Origin: Carnegiea gigantea
Lineage: Eukaryota; Streptophyta; Magnoliopsida; Caryophyllales; Cactaceae
NCBI GenBank assembly: GCA_029747015.1
Contig: JAKOGI010000574.1
Location: 159,001 to 223,000 of the forward strand
DNA: 64,000 bases
Direction: 5' to 3'
The stretch's first letter is position 1, and each line of letters begins with the position of its first letter. The translations under genes and the position numbers were made by a program. A model generated the notes under the pieces. That model was not told the DNA's origin. It saw only the letters and a list, made by a program, of their open reading frames with translations, and did not search any database. This document shows positions 44,151 through 57,313 of the stretch, in pieces.

Positions 44151-44245
44151 GTCAATAGGCTTCTAGTACCTTAGCATGGAGTTACTTGTTCTTATTTTTG
44201 AATTTCACTGGAGTGTCAACGGGCTTCGCTGGAGTGTCAATGGGT
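44140..44245. repeat. Short repeated motif at the truncated end of the Tat element
   Basis: GCTGGACTGTCAATAGGCTT (44145), ACTGGAGTGTCAACGGGCTT (44207) and GCTGGAGTGTCAATGGG (44228) are three diverged direct copies within 100 bases. They lie exactly at the junction between Tat pol and the next inserted sequence. Confidence 0.6.
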
Positions 44246-45512
44246 GGGATTGAACCAAACTCGAGCATGTCAGGCCTAGACCCAACTCGGTTAGATAAAA
44301 GCTCGGTTTGTAATTGGCTCAAAGCTCGCCAAACCTATAAAGTTTAGACTTGAGATCGAGCTTTCAAGCACAGTGCCTGGTTTGGAGCTCGCTTAGCATT
44401 CTTTTCCTTACCAAAAAAAAAAAGAGTTTTCAATTCAAAGGCAACAATTCAAGGTTAATCCTAGTTTTTTGCATTAGATTCAAGAAATAAAGATTGGAAT
44501 GATGTTTAATTAATCCTAATGGTATTTTCAAACTTTCCACCCAAGCACATAATGGAAAAAAAAAGGAACTAATTGAGCCAAATCAAGCTAAACCAAGTCG
44601 AGCTGAGTTAAGCATTCTAAGCTTGGGTTTGGCTCAATATGCTTTCGAGCTGCCTTGGGCTCGGCTTGAACTCAAGCTAGGTTTGACGCAAACTCGAGGC
44701 AAGGTGAGTGGACCAGTAAGCTTAGTGGGTCAATGGCTGGAGCGGTCCGATCGGTTAGACCTAATAAAATCATTTTAACATAATTTATTAAGTTATGGAT
44801 AATTTGTTATTTATATAACTAAATTTTGAACTTAAATCGATAGAAAACTTCCAATAAATACTATCACGAATGGCTAATTTTTAGATTCTATTGTTTTATA
44901 ATAAATGAGTAATTCATTTTTAAAAATTTTGAAGCTTTTTATGAATTACTTTATGAGTAAAAAAAATATGATTATTTAATTTGAACAAAAATTAATGATG
45001 AAGTGGAAAGATATTTTTGAGTTACTAATGCGTAATCAACAAATAAAAGGATTCAATGTAGGGGGAGAAAAAATTAAACAGTTAAAGCATATATTGATTT
45101 AACAAGTCACCCATCTAACACAAATCTTGAGTGACCCAGGCGATAGGAGACTTGAGGTGAAATTCCAAGCTTAAGAGGAGGTCAAGGGTACAAATCTTCT
45201 CCACAACACATTTTAATTTTTAATGACTGAAAAAAAAAATAAAAGTAAAGTCTTGAGCAGGTTTAAGCATCCAGTCCAACCGTGAAATTCGTCAGTCCAA
45301 CCGGGTTTTTACCGGTTCTTGACCAGCTTAATGGGACACGGACCACACGATTTGTTGCCGATAATTGGACCAGGCTGTTGGTCGGTTCCCAGCTTGACCG
45401 GTTAAACCGACCGGTCCAATCTGATACTGATAAGCTTGGCTTGAGCCAAACTTCGACCTAGCCGAACCCAAGGACTTGACGAGTCGGCTTGATTTTGTCA
45501 CAATCCTATTTC
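44246..45512. mobile_element. Probable non-autonomous DNA transposon with nested inverted-repeat element
   Basis: The left end GGGATTGAACCAAACTCGAG and the right end, read on the opposite strand as TAGGATTGTGACAAAATCAAG, form imperfect terminal inverted repeats. Both ends are rich in AGCTCGG/CTCGAGC-type motifs common in plant hAT-like non-autonomous elements. Inside, 44744-45425 is bordered by GGTCCGATCGGTTAGACC and, inverted, GGACCGGTCGGTTTAACC, suggesting a second nested inverted-repeat element with an AT-rich core. No transposase is encoded. Borders are approximate and I could not show target duplications. Confidence 0.45.
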
Positions 45513-45615
45513 TCTAAATAAGATTGCATATTTGAATCATATTTTATGAATGAAGAAATAATTCGATTTTAGGATGAGAAAAGATAAAATAAAATAAAAA
45601 CATTGCAACTTGGTT

Positions 45616-46147
45616 GCGGCTAGCAGGGGTGTGCAAAAAAACCCAAAACCGAAAACCAAACTGAAAAGCCAAAAAAAGGGAATCGAAAAACCGATTAACC
45701 AAACAAATTGTTCAAAAAAACTTGCTCGGTTAAATGAACAGCAAAATATTTTCGATTCTCAGTTCAGTTACATTCGGACAGTTTCAAAATTCGACTAACC
45801 GTTTGTTAACCGAACTGAAAATAATTTTTTTTAAAAAAAATTATACATAAAGTTAAAAATTTAGGTAATAAACTGCACTTTTTTATTATTTATAATGGTA
45901 ACCAAAGTTTAATTTTTATAAAAAAATTTAAACATAAAAAAATGAAAAATTTAACAAGAGAGTATATGTTTTTATTATTTGTTAACAATTAACTGGTAAT
46001 TGAACCAAAAGTCGGTTAATCGAACCGAAAAACCATTTAACCAACTTTTTCGATTCAGTTACGGCTCGAAATTCTTTTGAACCGAAAATTAGTTAATTTT
46101 CAATTAACCGAAACCATGATTAACCGTTTTGCACACCCCGCAATTAG
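45616..46147. mobile_element. hAT-type MITE (516 bp, 45624-46139) with degenerate target duplications
   Basis: Terminal inverted repeats: CAGGGGTGTGCAAAAA (from 45624) and, inverted from the right end (46139), GGGGTGTGCAAAACGG. The interior has repeated ACCGAA/TTCGGTT motifs in both orientations, giving an overall inverted-repeat structure. Flanking octamers GCGGCTAG (45616-45623) and GCAATTAG (46140-46147) differ at three positions, all C/T or G/A changes, consistent with an aged 8-bp target duplication of the hAT superfamily. It does not encode protein; the open frame at 45610-45798 starts outside the element and is accidental. Confidence 0.7.
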
Positions 46148-47562
46148 GATGGGGTTGTGGGCCGCACACATAGCCTCAATCACGTTCATTCTTTTTCTTT
46201 TTTCAAATTTTTATTTAATTTTTGATTTTGATATGAACGTCCTTCCAAAGTTTCCTTTCACTCAGGTTGTTTTCCAGAATTCTACTTTACGCAACTAGAC
46301 ACGGCACTGACAGTTTGGTGACAATTAATTGTTGCACCAATTATAGTAATATTATTAATTAATTAAGAAAAGGTGCAATTTTGAAATATTCCCTCTTTGT
46401 TTTTTTGTTTTGTTTTCAAAAGTAGTACTTCCTTTAAATATCGTTCTCAGCTGTTAAGTGCCTGCCATTCTTTTTTAACTGCTCTTATCATCACTGTTTC
46501 ATCTTAGCACCTTTAGCAGTTAACCAACGGTTGTCCTCTTTCTTAAAAACTCCCAACAACTAAAACTCATTCAGTTTATGCACATTCCCAACTTAAAAAG
46601 CATGGATGGGTGGGTTTTTGGGTAATATGATAAGTGCACTTTTTGGCAGATGGAATTGGAAGTGAAAAAGGGATGGTATTTGTTTCAACTTTTGGAAGAA
46701 TTGGGCGAATTTCTGATATGGGTTTCTAGTAATTTTTCAAGATCTATGCCGAATAAGAGAGAAAAACGGAGCCTCCAAGAGGAGTGTGCGCTTCTTTGTG
46801 GCAGTTCCTTCGTTTTCTGCCATTTTTTTCTTGGTCTTCTTCTTTTGGGCATCATCAAAGGTTATTGAATTTTTTTTTTTTAAAAGAAAGAAAAATATCT
46901 TGTGATTTTGCTTTATTTTCCTTTGCTTGTCACTAAAATTCCGAATTGGGCAATTAACTTCATTGGGCTTCTGGTGCTCAGTTTGTGCTTCTAGTATGTC
47001 CAACATTTTTCAGTGAGTTGTTACTGTTCTCTGTGTACTACTTTGCCATATGCTATCTATATTCTGTAGTATTTTGCTTTGAAATTCAAATGCTTGTTGT
47101 GTGGGATTTTGAAAATTGCCAAATTGTTTCTTTGTGATTTAAAACGGTAAGAACTCACCGTCAAACTAGCAGCAGTAGAACTGATGCCTGTGTGAGTAGG
47201 GCATGGACTGTTTACGATGACCAATGTATCGCTCTTGTCAAAGAAATGATCTTCCATTTGAGTATGACGCCGAATCGAGGGAATGGGTTAGGAGGGAATG
47301 AATTGGAACTTCCATTCTCTCATTATGATGATGTGATGTGATGGAGGAGGGGGGTGCAAAGATGTCGAGTATCTTACAATTTCAGATGTTAAAGCCTTGG
47401 ATATGGAGAAAGGACTTTGTCTTTCACCTTTTTTTTTTTTTTTGATTGCCTCATCCATCGTGATGTTGTCCTTTTCCTTTCACCAACTATCTCCGAATTC
47501 CCAACGTGGGGTTTTCACTCCTTTTGATTTTATATTTAGGGCTTATTATCTTTATTGGTGAC
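46148..47562. other. Unassigned region, possibly single-copy sequence
   Basis: No transposon hallmark, LTR terminus or conserved protein motif could be read here on either strand. It contains a small plus-strand open frame (46650-46868; MELEVKKGWYLFQLLEELGE...) without a recognisable domain, T-homopolymers (46869-46881, 47430-47443), and ordinary AT-rich sequence. It is the best candidate in the window for host intergenic sequence or a diverged host exon, but there is no positive evidence for a gene. Confidence 0.5.
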
Positions 47563-47663
47563 TGTAACGGCCCGAACCTAAAATCATGCTAATTACATTG
47601 CATTATATTAATCACAAATTAATCAAGTTGGGCGCCACATTTCAACTTAGCATTTTATTTATA

Positions 47664-47730
<67 letters not shown>

Positions 47731-49529
47731 ACATCGCAGGTTGAAACGACGACGTTGCTTCAAAATGAACCTTGTAATGCTCCTAAATAATTCATTCAAG
47801 TACTAATAAATATTTGAATGCCTGCAGAGTAAAAATTTGCCTAATTATCAAAGGGCTAATTTGTAAAGTAGTAATAGTAATAATAAACGAACAAATATAG
47901 TAACAATGTAGCAATAATAATAATAATAAGATAAGTGATGTGTATAAAAAGGAGTGAGACATTACTAAAAAATGAAAATATTTTACCCAAACTTTTAGAC
48001 CTTAAATATATGCAATTTCATTTATTAACTTTAGCCAAAATATTAATTTAATTATCTATATGTATATATAACAAATAAAATAAAATAGGTTGGATAAAGA
48101 TAAGAAAGAAAAATCTAGAAAACAATTAAGTGTCAAAAAATAAAAGGGTGGAAAGAAAAAGGGAAAAAGAATTAATTAAATTTAAAATACCCAAACTCCA
48201 AACAAAACACATCACAAACAAAAAGAAAAACAAAACCCAAAAACCCCCTAATTACCCCAGTAGCCCGAACCCTCCCCTTCGTGGCCTCTGTTCTGTTCTT
48301 CTTCGCCTCTGTGCCCAGCCGTTCGACGCCCCTCGCTGCCGTGCCAGCGCTGCTGGTTCTGCCACCAACAAGCCCATAACCACCTACTCTTCTCTCTCCC
48401 GATTTGTCTTGCTCAAAAGGTGTGAACCCTAACTTTGCATAATTTGGACTCTTGATGTTTTTGCTTGAATTTTTATAGTAAATGGTGTAATCAACATTAA
48501 TGAGTATTTATTTGAAAATTTCTTGGATTATTGTGGGTGTTTGGATTGAGTTGTGAATTGGAGGAATTGGGAGGAGTGTGGTGAGAAAGGGTTTGAAATT
48601 ATGTTTGAAGTTTGGTTTGTTGATGATGATTTAAAGGTGTTTATATTAGTTTAATGGATAATCCAATAAGATTATCGGGTTATATGTGTTGATGGTGTTG
48701 GAGTGCTTGGATGAACATGGTGATGGGGGTTGGATATTTGAGTGTGAAATTTTCCTTATTTATAATGTTTTAATGATGTTTAGATTGATTTTATTGAATA
48801 CTTGAATTGAACATAATGAGAAAAAAACATGTTGGATATTTGGGGGTGATACCATGAGCATGGAAGTTATATTAGATACTTGATTGAAATTCAAGCTTGA
48901 TGTTATGATTTTATAATTTTAGATGAATTCTAATGATGTTGATTAAAAAAAAGGGGCATGTATGTGTATGATGTCCTTGTGTTGTGACCATAAGCATGGT
49001 GGTTTAGGATTTAAGGGTTGTATTTTGCATAAGAATATAAACTTTGGTGGAGTGTCAAGTGAATAGTTTTAAGTGATGCTAATTAGGCATGTGGTGAAAT
49101 TAATGAGAATTGTATGTTAATTACATGTAGGTAATGACCATGAGCATGTGAATTTTAGGGCTAGGTGATTGGATAAAGCTCAAGCCTAATTATGTGTTTT
49201 GATGATTGGATGAAGTTGAACTTAAAAATTTGGGTTGCTTCATTAATGTTACCTAAGTATTTGGGCATACTTAAGCAAAAAGAAGATGATATAGCAACCT
49301 TAAAAGTTAAAAGAAACATGTGGGTAAGTATGGGGTTAATTGAATTATAAGATCTAGATAATCGTATGATTACGACTTGATCTTGGACCCGAGCCCAAGG
49401 CGGTGATCTCATCTAAAGCATGTCGAAATCTAAGGTTAAAGCTTAATGCTGATTCACCCAATAAGGGAATAACAAAAAAATGCTCAATAAAACACTACTA
49501 AAGATGTTTTTATATCCACAAGTGCAGTA

Positions 49530-49593
<64 letters not shown>

Positions 49594-50681
49594 GCAACAA
49601 CAACGATTGATAATGTCACTAATTCTATTAAGTGCAAAGAAATGTTGATGTTAATGAAGTTACTGTAATAATTTGAGTGGTACTGATGGTAACACCCGCT
49701 AATAATAAACATAAGATGAGTCATACCATTACGTCAACATAACATGTATTAAACAACTATTAGCAGCATGAAGGAGAGGAACAAAAGCAAAATAAAACAG
49801 AACCAAATTAAGTTAACAATAATTGTTATGCTAATAACAAAAAGAGGAGATGAGTGAATTTAAATTATTCATTAAGTCAAGAACTGTAATAAAATTTCTT
49901 AATCTTGCAGTAATCGAGAAAATAACATCTTTGGAGCAGAAGTAAGGACACTGCTGTCGCTTCAAGCTGCCAGCAAATGATTTTCAATAAAACGGAGAGA
50001 GACTCTCAAATATCAGGTATGTACATTATCTGTGCTCTTCGAAAACTCACATGTTTCTTAAGCTATACAAAATCAATATAATATTCATATAATGAATCAT
50101 TTTATACAATGTTTTGTCACATAAACAAGTGGCCCCATCAATTATCAATCATCAAGGCTTATACCTTTCAATTTACCCGCGCGGCTGCAACTGAGGCTTT
50201 CCCATCGGCCCGGAAGGTGTGCATCTATCTCAAGATCGCTGCAGACGTCAACAGGGGTTCACTTCCAAATAATAACCGGAAAATCAACTTTTCTTACACA
50301 TTCCCTCTCTCCTGTTTCTAGAATAAAGTTTTTTGAAATGCGGCCGCCCTAATTAAATCCAAAGCTTATTTTACTGCACGGGAATGTACATGCTAAGTTT
50401 CGGCTCATTACCCGAATGTTTTTATGTTTTCTGTTTTACGTAAGAGATCAGTGAATATTTCCCCTCCTGGCAAGCCAAAAGATAGCAAGAAATGATCGAG
50501 AGTTGAAATCTTGCTGATCGTTAGCTAGCCAAGCACGCACAGTGTTACAGGTAATTTCAGATAGTCTTGTTCCGTCATGGAATGGTGGTAATGCCTCCAA
50601 TCAAAAGACTTCTACTGCAAATCATGAGTTAATAAGTGATTAAGTTAGAATAATTAGGCATCATATCTTAGGGACGTTACG
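47563..50681 (+). mobile_element. Element D 5' LTR (3.12 kb)
   Basis: Collinear with 59942-63122. It has a (TA)n run at 47669-47727, a TATA box at 47943, a GC-rich 5' R-like region (48240-48420) and an (AAT)n run at 49530-49593. A plus-strand open frame at 48130-48432 is repeated in the other LTR only because LTRs are copies; the reading changes there and no domain is recognisable. Confidence 0.92.
47943..47952 (+). promoter_or_regulatory. TATA box of element D 5' LTR
   Basis: TATAAAAAGG, preceded by AAGTGATGTG and conserved exactly in the 3' LTR at 60398-60407. It lies about 0.3 kb upstream of the GC-rich presumed transcribed region and is the likely polymerase II promoter of the element. 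Confidence 0.5.
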
Positions 50682-50685
50682 GTTG

Positions 50686-50698
50686 TGGTGTCAGAGCC
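50686..50698 (+). other. Primer-binding site of element D (Met-tRNA type)
   Basis: TGGTGTCAGAGCC lies four bases after the 5' LTR end and differs at one base from the standard TGGTATCAGAGCC. Confidence 0.85.
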
Positions 50699-52250
50699 AG
50701 GTTAGCGAATCACTGTGAACACAGGACACTCTAGGTTTAGGGCTACTGTGAGCTATAGGGATGTCTATTAGTTATGTTAGACTAGTCAAACGAAATGTTG
50801 ACCAAGTGTTCATGTGTATGCATGCATCATGAGGATGTTTTAGTAAACATTTACCTGACATTTATCTTTCGGTATTAAGACCAACGACATAGTTAAATTA
50901 TATCTGAAGAATTTCATCGTTGTCAACGTAGAGTGGGGAAGCATTCGGTTAACTTCTTGGTGATGTATATATTCCAAAGAAGTTTATTAAGCTCATAGCG
51001 ATAATTTTGTGGAGTTATGGGTTGCCCGTTTGAGTTACTAGAATGTTATCAATTTAGAGGTTTTATTAAGACGTACTGAAAAACTGAATATTTGGGTATT
51101 GTGATGTGTACGACATGACAAAAAGGTGAAGTTCGTAAACTCTCGTGTGATTAATGTAATACCAAACTACATTTAACTCACTAGTTAAGGGAAATGTATC
51201 ATGTAGTAATATTCATGGGTTGAAACATAATGAAATAACCATTGCAATAATGTGAATGATTGAGGGCCTATCACACCGTAATAGATGAACTGCAATAATC
51301 ATTTAGTATAATGAATCCGATGTTGGCAATTTCATGGCTTATGTAGTACTACTTGATTTTATGTGGGTTGTATGTGTCAAGATAAGGCGTTACGCAAGGA
51401 GGTGTTGTCACTAAATGTGCCTCCAAAATATGTGAACTTATGTGGGCTACCGACTGCTAGGTGCATATAAATCATTATAACCTGAGAGCATATTTGCAGT
51501 GATGGAGGTAGTAAGTGATGAAGAGATGGAGGATATTTAGACTTGGGATTGTATAAATAATTTCTGTTATTATGTTAGATTAGGTCATGAGTGTTCATGG
51601 TCAAGCTATACTCAATAGATTGTGCAAAATAAATTAAGTCGAGAAGATCTTACCTTGTGGAGCATCAGGTGCTTTGGTAAGTAAGCTCCTTGGGATTAAC
51701 AAGGACTAGAAAAAAAAAAGAGAAGAAAAGAAAGAGGGTGAATGACACTTAGATGTTGGATTCATCGAAGTAGTAAGAGTGACTGTCCACAACTTTGAGC
51801 ATGCTCATTTTGGTGGAAAACGACTATCTACAGAAGTTAAACTATAGAAAAAGGGCTTGAGGATATGTCGTATGTGTGGACGGAGTTGTTACTTTTGTAC
51901 ACCAGAAAACTGTAGAAGTCATAATTTATATTTTTGCCAGAGTGAATAAGATTTGGGGACATAAATAATATTTGAAGAAGTATAATAAATTACAATGGTT
52001 ATATGGGTTGGACTAATTAGGGCACTTGTTGATGCATTACAGTTTATCTTGGTAAGGAATTGAGAGTGGTGACTCGAGTATATATATAAATATATATATT
52101 GCATGTACTCTATAAAAGTATTACTAGTGATTCTATGAGGTGGAGATGCCAAATTCAAAGGAGCATTATTAGGACACAAGCTCAAGCACAACAATAGAGG
52201 ATTGTTGGGTACTAAGATCTATGATATGTTTGCATATAGATGGAACCCAG
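50699..52250 (+). mobile_element. Element D interior, left part; no gag recognised
   Basis: Where gag is expected after the primer-binding site there is only sequence without coding signal. No zinc knuckle and no gag block could be read in any frame. It may be a very diverged leader or gag. A TA-rich patch lies at 52080-52102. Confidence 0.5.
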
Positions 52251-53421
52251 GCGACTTTCTTTTGAGCGTGTCAAACCCTTGAAATTCTAGCTACATGAGT
52301 CCCTGTATTGATCCGAATGAGTTTATAGTGCCTTTGGCCAAACTAATATTAGACCTCCCTTGTCAGATATCATTGCATAAATTAGCATCCTTCTTGACCT
52401 CCTTGGTTACCCCCTAGAGCTAGTCACCCTCTATTATGGAATCACATAATTTGATTTGTATTTCCTTTTCACTCATATTAAGCTTTGCAAAAACTATTTA
52501 ATCACCGCAACAATAGTTCATTACATATATTTTCCCTCATTGAATTTCCTCATGACATTAATTTTTAAAGGGAATCCCTATCATTAAGATGGGTTATGAC
52601 TCTCTTGCTTTCACTAATTACCTCTACTGATCTTACTTTTTACAACCATTATTTCAATAGTAACGTGACCTTTCTTGCCCTTAACATCCAATCATTATGT
52701 AGATTGCTATTTTACTATTATGGCTTTTGGATTTATGTGTAATGTTGTGGATCCTATGTAACCAATGATTGGAACTCTTTGACTATTATTGCCCCATTTC
52801 TAAACTATTCACGCTTATAGTTATTTTCACTCCATCTGCATCATGTAATATTTTACTTACCCATTGTTTTGAAATTCGTCAACTGTTCCTTTCATTAAAA
52901 TCTTACATCATCAACATTTTCATTACTTTTGGTCATTAATCAACTTCTTCCTTAATCATCTCACCTTATGTATCAATATCGTCTCCTTGCTATGTTACCC
53001 CCTCTTGACCCTGACCATTTGCTTAGAAGATCTTAATTATCATATGAAACCTTACTGACTAATTTGTCTTTTGCATTAATGCTATTATTTCTGTCATTTC
53101 CTATATTTGGTTGATCTGCCTCATCTCTCAAACTTTGCTTTCTTTCAAAATTATCTGATCCTTCTTTTAATTTCATACTTTTGGAATGCTAGTGGTTCCT
53201 CAAGAGTGCTCATACATACTTCTAGCATCATCCACCATGTCTTGTGGCTAAATATTGAATCCATTCTTGCTCAATTTTCGGTGGTTGTCCATATTCTAAT
53301 ACTTTCGACTTCCATCTTCCTCTTCTTCATTTTGCTAAAAGCGTATTTATATGTATATATCTTGTACTCCATCTATTGATAATAGTAAGCCTATATGGCT
53401 TGATTGAGTTTGAGATGCAAT
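52251..53421. other. Unknown inserted block, left half
   Basis: A pyrimidine-rich plus-strand composition (many CTTT, TTCC, ATTT) sets this off from the flanking element D sequence. Composition and phrase style resemble 57322-58302 on the other side of the hAT element. I infer one older insertion later split by the hAT. No domain, LTR end or terminal repeat could be confirmed. The open frame at 53107-53379 (hydrophobic, no motif) is not supported. Confidence 0.35.
53414..53421 (+). repeat. hAT target-site duplication, left copy
   Basis: GATGCAAT, repeated exactly at 57314-57321, the expected 8 bp for hAT elements. Confidence 0.75.
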
Positions 53422-56400
53422 TTATGTTTAAAAAAGCACACCCGGGGCGCGCCTAGGCGCACAAAAGCCCTAAGCGCACACTGTTGCGCCTTAAAGAGGG
53501 TCAGGCACAGCTAATTCTTTAAGCGCAGGCTTTTTGGGGCTTTCCGGGGCATCTGGGTGAGGCGCAAAGCGCATGCTTTCTGGGCTTTGTTGATCTTAAA
53601 GTGCGGTTAGAGGAAAAAAAGGAAAAAAAATATAAAAGCCAAATTTCAGGGGCTCGAGGCCCTCTACTGCGACTCACCTTCCTCTTTTGAGCTATCTTGT
53701 GCATCTAGCTGGTGAATAGTGAGGTCGTCTTCTGCTCTCTGTTTATCCAGCACAAACCCTAGACTCCACATGACCATATAAGTGCTTCTACTCCTTTCTC
53801 CTTTCAATTTTCCACCTTCCTCCGCTTCATCCTCCTTCTTCTCTGTGTCTTGACTGCCATGGAACTGGTTTCGAGCTTTTCTTTTCTTTTTTTTTTTTTG
53901 GGCATGAATTGGAGGCAGACATGCCCCTACTATAGTGCCAGACTCTTCTTCTCTTCTTTTCGCTTCTTTCTCTCTCTGGATTCTCGCATTCCCCCTCTTA
54001 CTAGTCACTCCAAACTTTAAACCCCCCTAGCCAAGGGCATGTTTAGGATTCTATTGTTTAGGGTAATAGAGAGCTAAAGTAGCTCATCAATTGGGGTAAA
54101 TAAGAGAGCAAGAGCTCTGTCTAATAATTCCACGGGGCGGGGCATTTCGAGTTAATTGAAATGTCTCAGTTTTAAATTTTTAATTATATATTTCTTTGTG
54201 TAATTGATTGTGTGTGTGTTTTTTTTTGGTGAAAATTGTAGTGAACTCATTTGTGGTGTTGATTTTTGGGTTGAATACTTGAATTGCTTGAATTGAATGG
54301 AGGATACATCCGGTACTCCTACGGGTTCGGTCTCCTCTGAACCTTTAGATCCGGGAAGAAAGTATGGTAGGCAAGATGAAAATAATAAAAATAATTTCTA
54401 TTGCAACTTTTGTGGAGTGTGGACCATGGGAGGAGTATTCCGGCTTAAGCAACATTTAGCAGGAGGATATCATAATACTCTAGGTTGTAAAAAAGTGCCG
54501 GAGCATGTTAGGAAAGAAATCCAAGACTATATGGGGCTAAAAAAATAATAAAGGAAGCATATGATATGTCTAGACAAATGCCGCAAGGCTACTTTGTTGA
54601 TGAAGATGAAGATGATGAACGTGTTGAAATGAATCCTAGAAGCGGAAAACATGCAAGTGGCGGAAGTGGAACAAAGGGAAGTAACAATGTGCCTTCTAAG
54701 AAACCTAGGCAAAAAGGTCAATTGGATATGTACTATACTCCTAATCCCGCAAATGTTGTCAAGGCTAAAAAGGACCAAGGGAGGCAAAAAACACTAAATG
54801 AGCAATGTAGGAAAGAGTTAAGAGAAAAGGCTTGTAGAGACCTAGCAAGGTGGTTTTATGATGCTGGGATTTCCTTTTCATGCCGCCACTTTTGATGGTT
54901 TTGCTATTGCTTGTGAATCTATTGGTCAATTTAGCCCGGGATTGAAACCGCCTTCCATGTATGAGTTGAGAGTCCCTTTCCTCAAAAAAGAAGTTGAAGA
55001 TACGGAGAAGGCAATAGTGGAGCATAAAAAAGAATGGGCTGACATAGGTTGTTCTATCTTATCTAATGGATGGCGTGATACTACCGTCCAAAAGGATATT
55101 ATTAACTTTCTTATTAACTCTCCAAAAGGCTCGGTCTTTATTAGATCAATGGGTGTCTCTGAAGTTATAAAGGATGCAAACATTTTATTCAAGGTTCTTG
55201 ATGATGTGGTGGAGGAAGTTGGAGAGGAAAATGTGGTCCAAGTGGTGACCGACAATGCATCTAACTACGTTAAAGCTGGTAAGAAACTAAGAATCATCTA
55301 CTTATCTACATTCTTGATATGTTAGCTATATATTTATTCTATTCCTATTCCATAAATTCTAATTTCTAATTCAATTTTTATAAAAATGTTTGTGCAGGAA
55401 AATTGTTAATGGCTAAGAGGCAACACCTCTTTTGGACTCCATGTGCCGCACATTGCATTGATCTTATGTTGGAAGACATTGGAAAGAATATTCCCAAAGT
55501 CAAGATTGCTGTAATGAAGAGCATGGCTATCAATGCTTATATCCATAGCTCCGTTGCTCTTGTGAACTTGATGAGGCGATTCACTAATCAAAGGAACTTG
55601 CATAGGCTCGCCGTGACTAGAGTTGCCACATCATTCATCACTCTTTCCTCCATTCACAAACAAAAAAACAATTTGAGAAAGATGGTGACTTCTCAAGAAT
55701 GGAGCAACAGCAAATGGTTAAAGAATGCAGGGGGCAAGAAGATGGCATCCTATATCTTGCAAGAGAGTTATTGGAAGAATATTCTCTATTCTCTTAAATT
55801 GACAAGTCCCCTCTTCAAGGTTTTTCACATGGTTGATGGAGACAAAAAGCCACCTATGGGTTATATCTATGAGGCTATGGATAGAGATATGAAGGTTATT
55901 GCTAAGAGCTTTTCAAACAAGGAGGAGAATAATGAGGAGGCATTTAAGTATATATTGACAAAAGATGGGAATGCCAACTTCGCCAACCTTTGCATGCGGC
56001 GGGACGTTATTTGAATCCGAAAATCTATTGTTCAAACCCATCTATTGAAGATTGTAGTGAAGTGATGAAGGGTTTGTTTGATTGCATTGCAAGGATGGTT
56101 CCGAATTTGGAGACTTAAGACAAGATTCTTGTCGAGTTGAATTCATACAAAACTTCTCAAGGTCTGTTTGGAATGCCCATGGCAATAAGGCAAAGAAAGT
56201 CATTAGCTCCCGGTAAGAATATTGAATATTCAGACAAAACTTCTCAAGGTCTCTCTCTTTTTTGTTTTAGCTAAATGCTTATTCTAATTTTTTTTTTATA
56301 GCTCAATGGTGGAGTTTATATGGATCTTCAGCACCCACCTTAAGGAAGTTTGCCATAAGAATCCTTAGCCTTACTTGTAGTGCAACGGGATGTGAGAGGA

Positions 56401-57313
56401 ACTGGGGTGTGTTTCAACATGTAAGTTGTAACTTACAAAGACTATCCACTTGTATAATTTTTTTAATTTTTTAGTAACAGCTTCACACAAAAAAGAGAAA
56501 CAGGCTAGCACAATCCCGATTAAATGATTTGGTCTTTGTCAAATCAAATCGTGCATTGAAGCGCAGACGTGAAGAAAGTAGCTCTAGAGATCCCATTCTC
56601 TTAAAAGAAATTGATGAAAGCAATGACTGGTTGCTTGGGAGAATGGAAGATGACTCAAATGATGATGATCTTGTGTTTGAGGGGGATACTTTAACTTGGG
56701 AAGCTATTGCTCAAGCTTGTGGTGCTAATGAGTCCCGCTATAGCACTAGGCATAGAGGATCAAGAAGCACTAGCACCGCGGCAAGGGATAAAGGAAAAGC
56801 TCCCACTCATGCCTCTAGCTCTAAATCCTCTCGAGCTCGTGCTCAATTGCTTGATGAAGATAAGGAAGAGGAATTTGAAGAGGAAGAGGAAGAGGAAGAG
56901 GAAGATGATGTTGAGTTAGTGGATGATGATGAAGATGCGGAGCATGTGGTGTTAGAAGATAATGAGGAGGATGCCCAGTTCACCTTTATGAGTTATTTTG
57001 CTTTGTGTGCTATGTGTTTGATGCTTTCCTTCTATAGCTATGCTAGTTTGTGCCTTTTAAGACTTCTACTATCTTATGGTGTGTGCTTAGAGACAGTATG
57101 ATGTTATGTTCTTGTATTTTATGACTTGGCAATGTTATTCATGGTTATCTTCATATTTAATTTCCTAGCTAGTGTCATTATCTACTTGTTTTCTAAGAAA
57201 TATGATTTGGGAATGATTTTGGAGCATTTTATAGCCAAAGTGCGCCTCGCGTCTTCACCTCGAAGCCCGCGCCCCGTTGCGTTTTTTTGCTCCTCGGGCT
57301 TTTTTAATCTAAG
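53422..57313 (+). mobile_element. hAT transposon (3.9 kb) with broken transposase
   Basis: Bounded by an exact 8-bp direct repeat. Terminal inverted repeats are imperfect: TTATGTTTAAAAAAGC at the left and CTTAGATTAAAAAAGC read inwards from the right (12 of 16). Subterminal regions (53437-53600 and 57238-57300) are rich in GCGC and CGCC motifs such as GGCGCGCCTAGGCGC, as in many plant hAT elements with clustered transposase-binding sites. It contains a BED-finger, hAT-family transposase gene on the plus strand, now interrupted by frameshifts. It is inserted in the unknown block within element D. Confidence 0.85.
54297..57101 (+). pseudogene. hAT transposase, four exons, frameshifted
   Basis: Exon 1 (54297-55278): BED zinc finger with C-N-F-C near 54400 and paired His (KQHLAG and HNT), an acidic stretch, then DUF659-like blocks including FDGFAIACESIGQF, DIGCSILSNGWRD and VVTDNASNYVKAG with the catalytic-core Asp. 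Intron 55279-55397 (GT...AG, phase kept). Exon 2 (55398-56212): TPCAAHCIDLMLEDIGK, SVALVNLMRRFT, RLAVTRVATSFITL. Exon 3 (56302-56420): WWSLYGSSAPTLRKFA and SCSATGCERNWGVF-type hAT dimerisation block. Exon 4 (56481 on): HTKKRNRLAQSRLNDLVFVK, Ser-rich, then a long Glu/Asp run. Breaks: frameshifts near 54545, 54880 and 55995 and a stop at 56116-56118. It would catalyse cut-and-paste transposition. Confidence 0.9.

Noticed and set aside
46650..46868. Possible small host gene (72 codons)
   Set aside because: No domain, no supporting splice pattern and ordinary composition. I list the surrounding region as unassigned.
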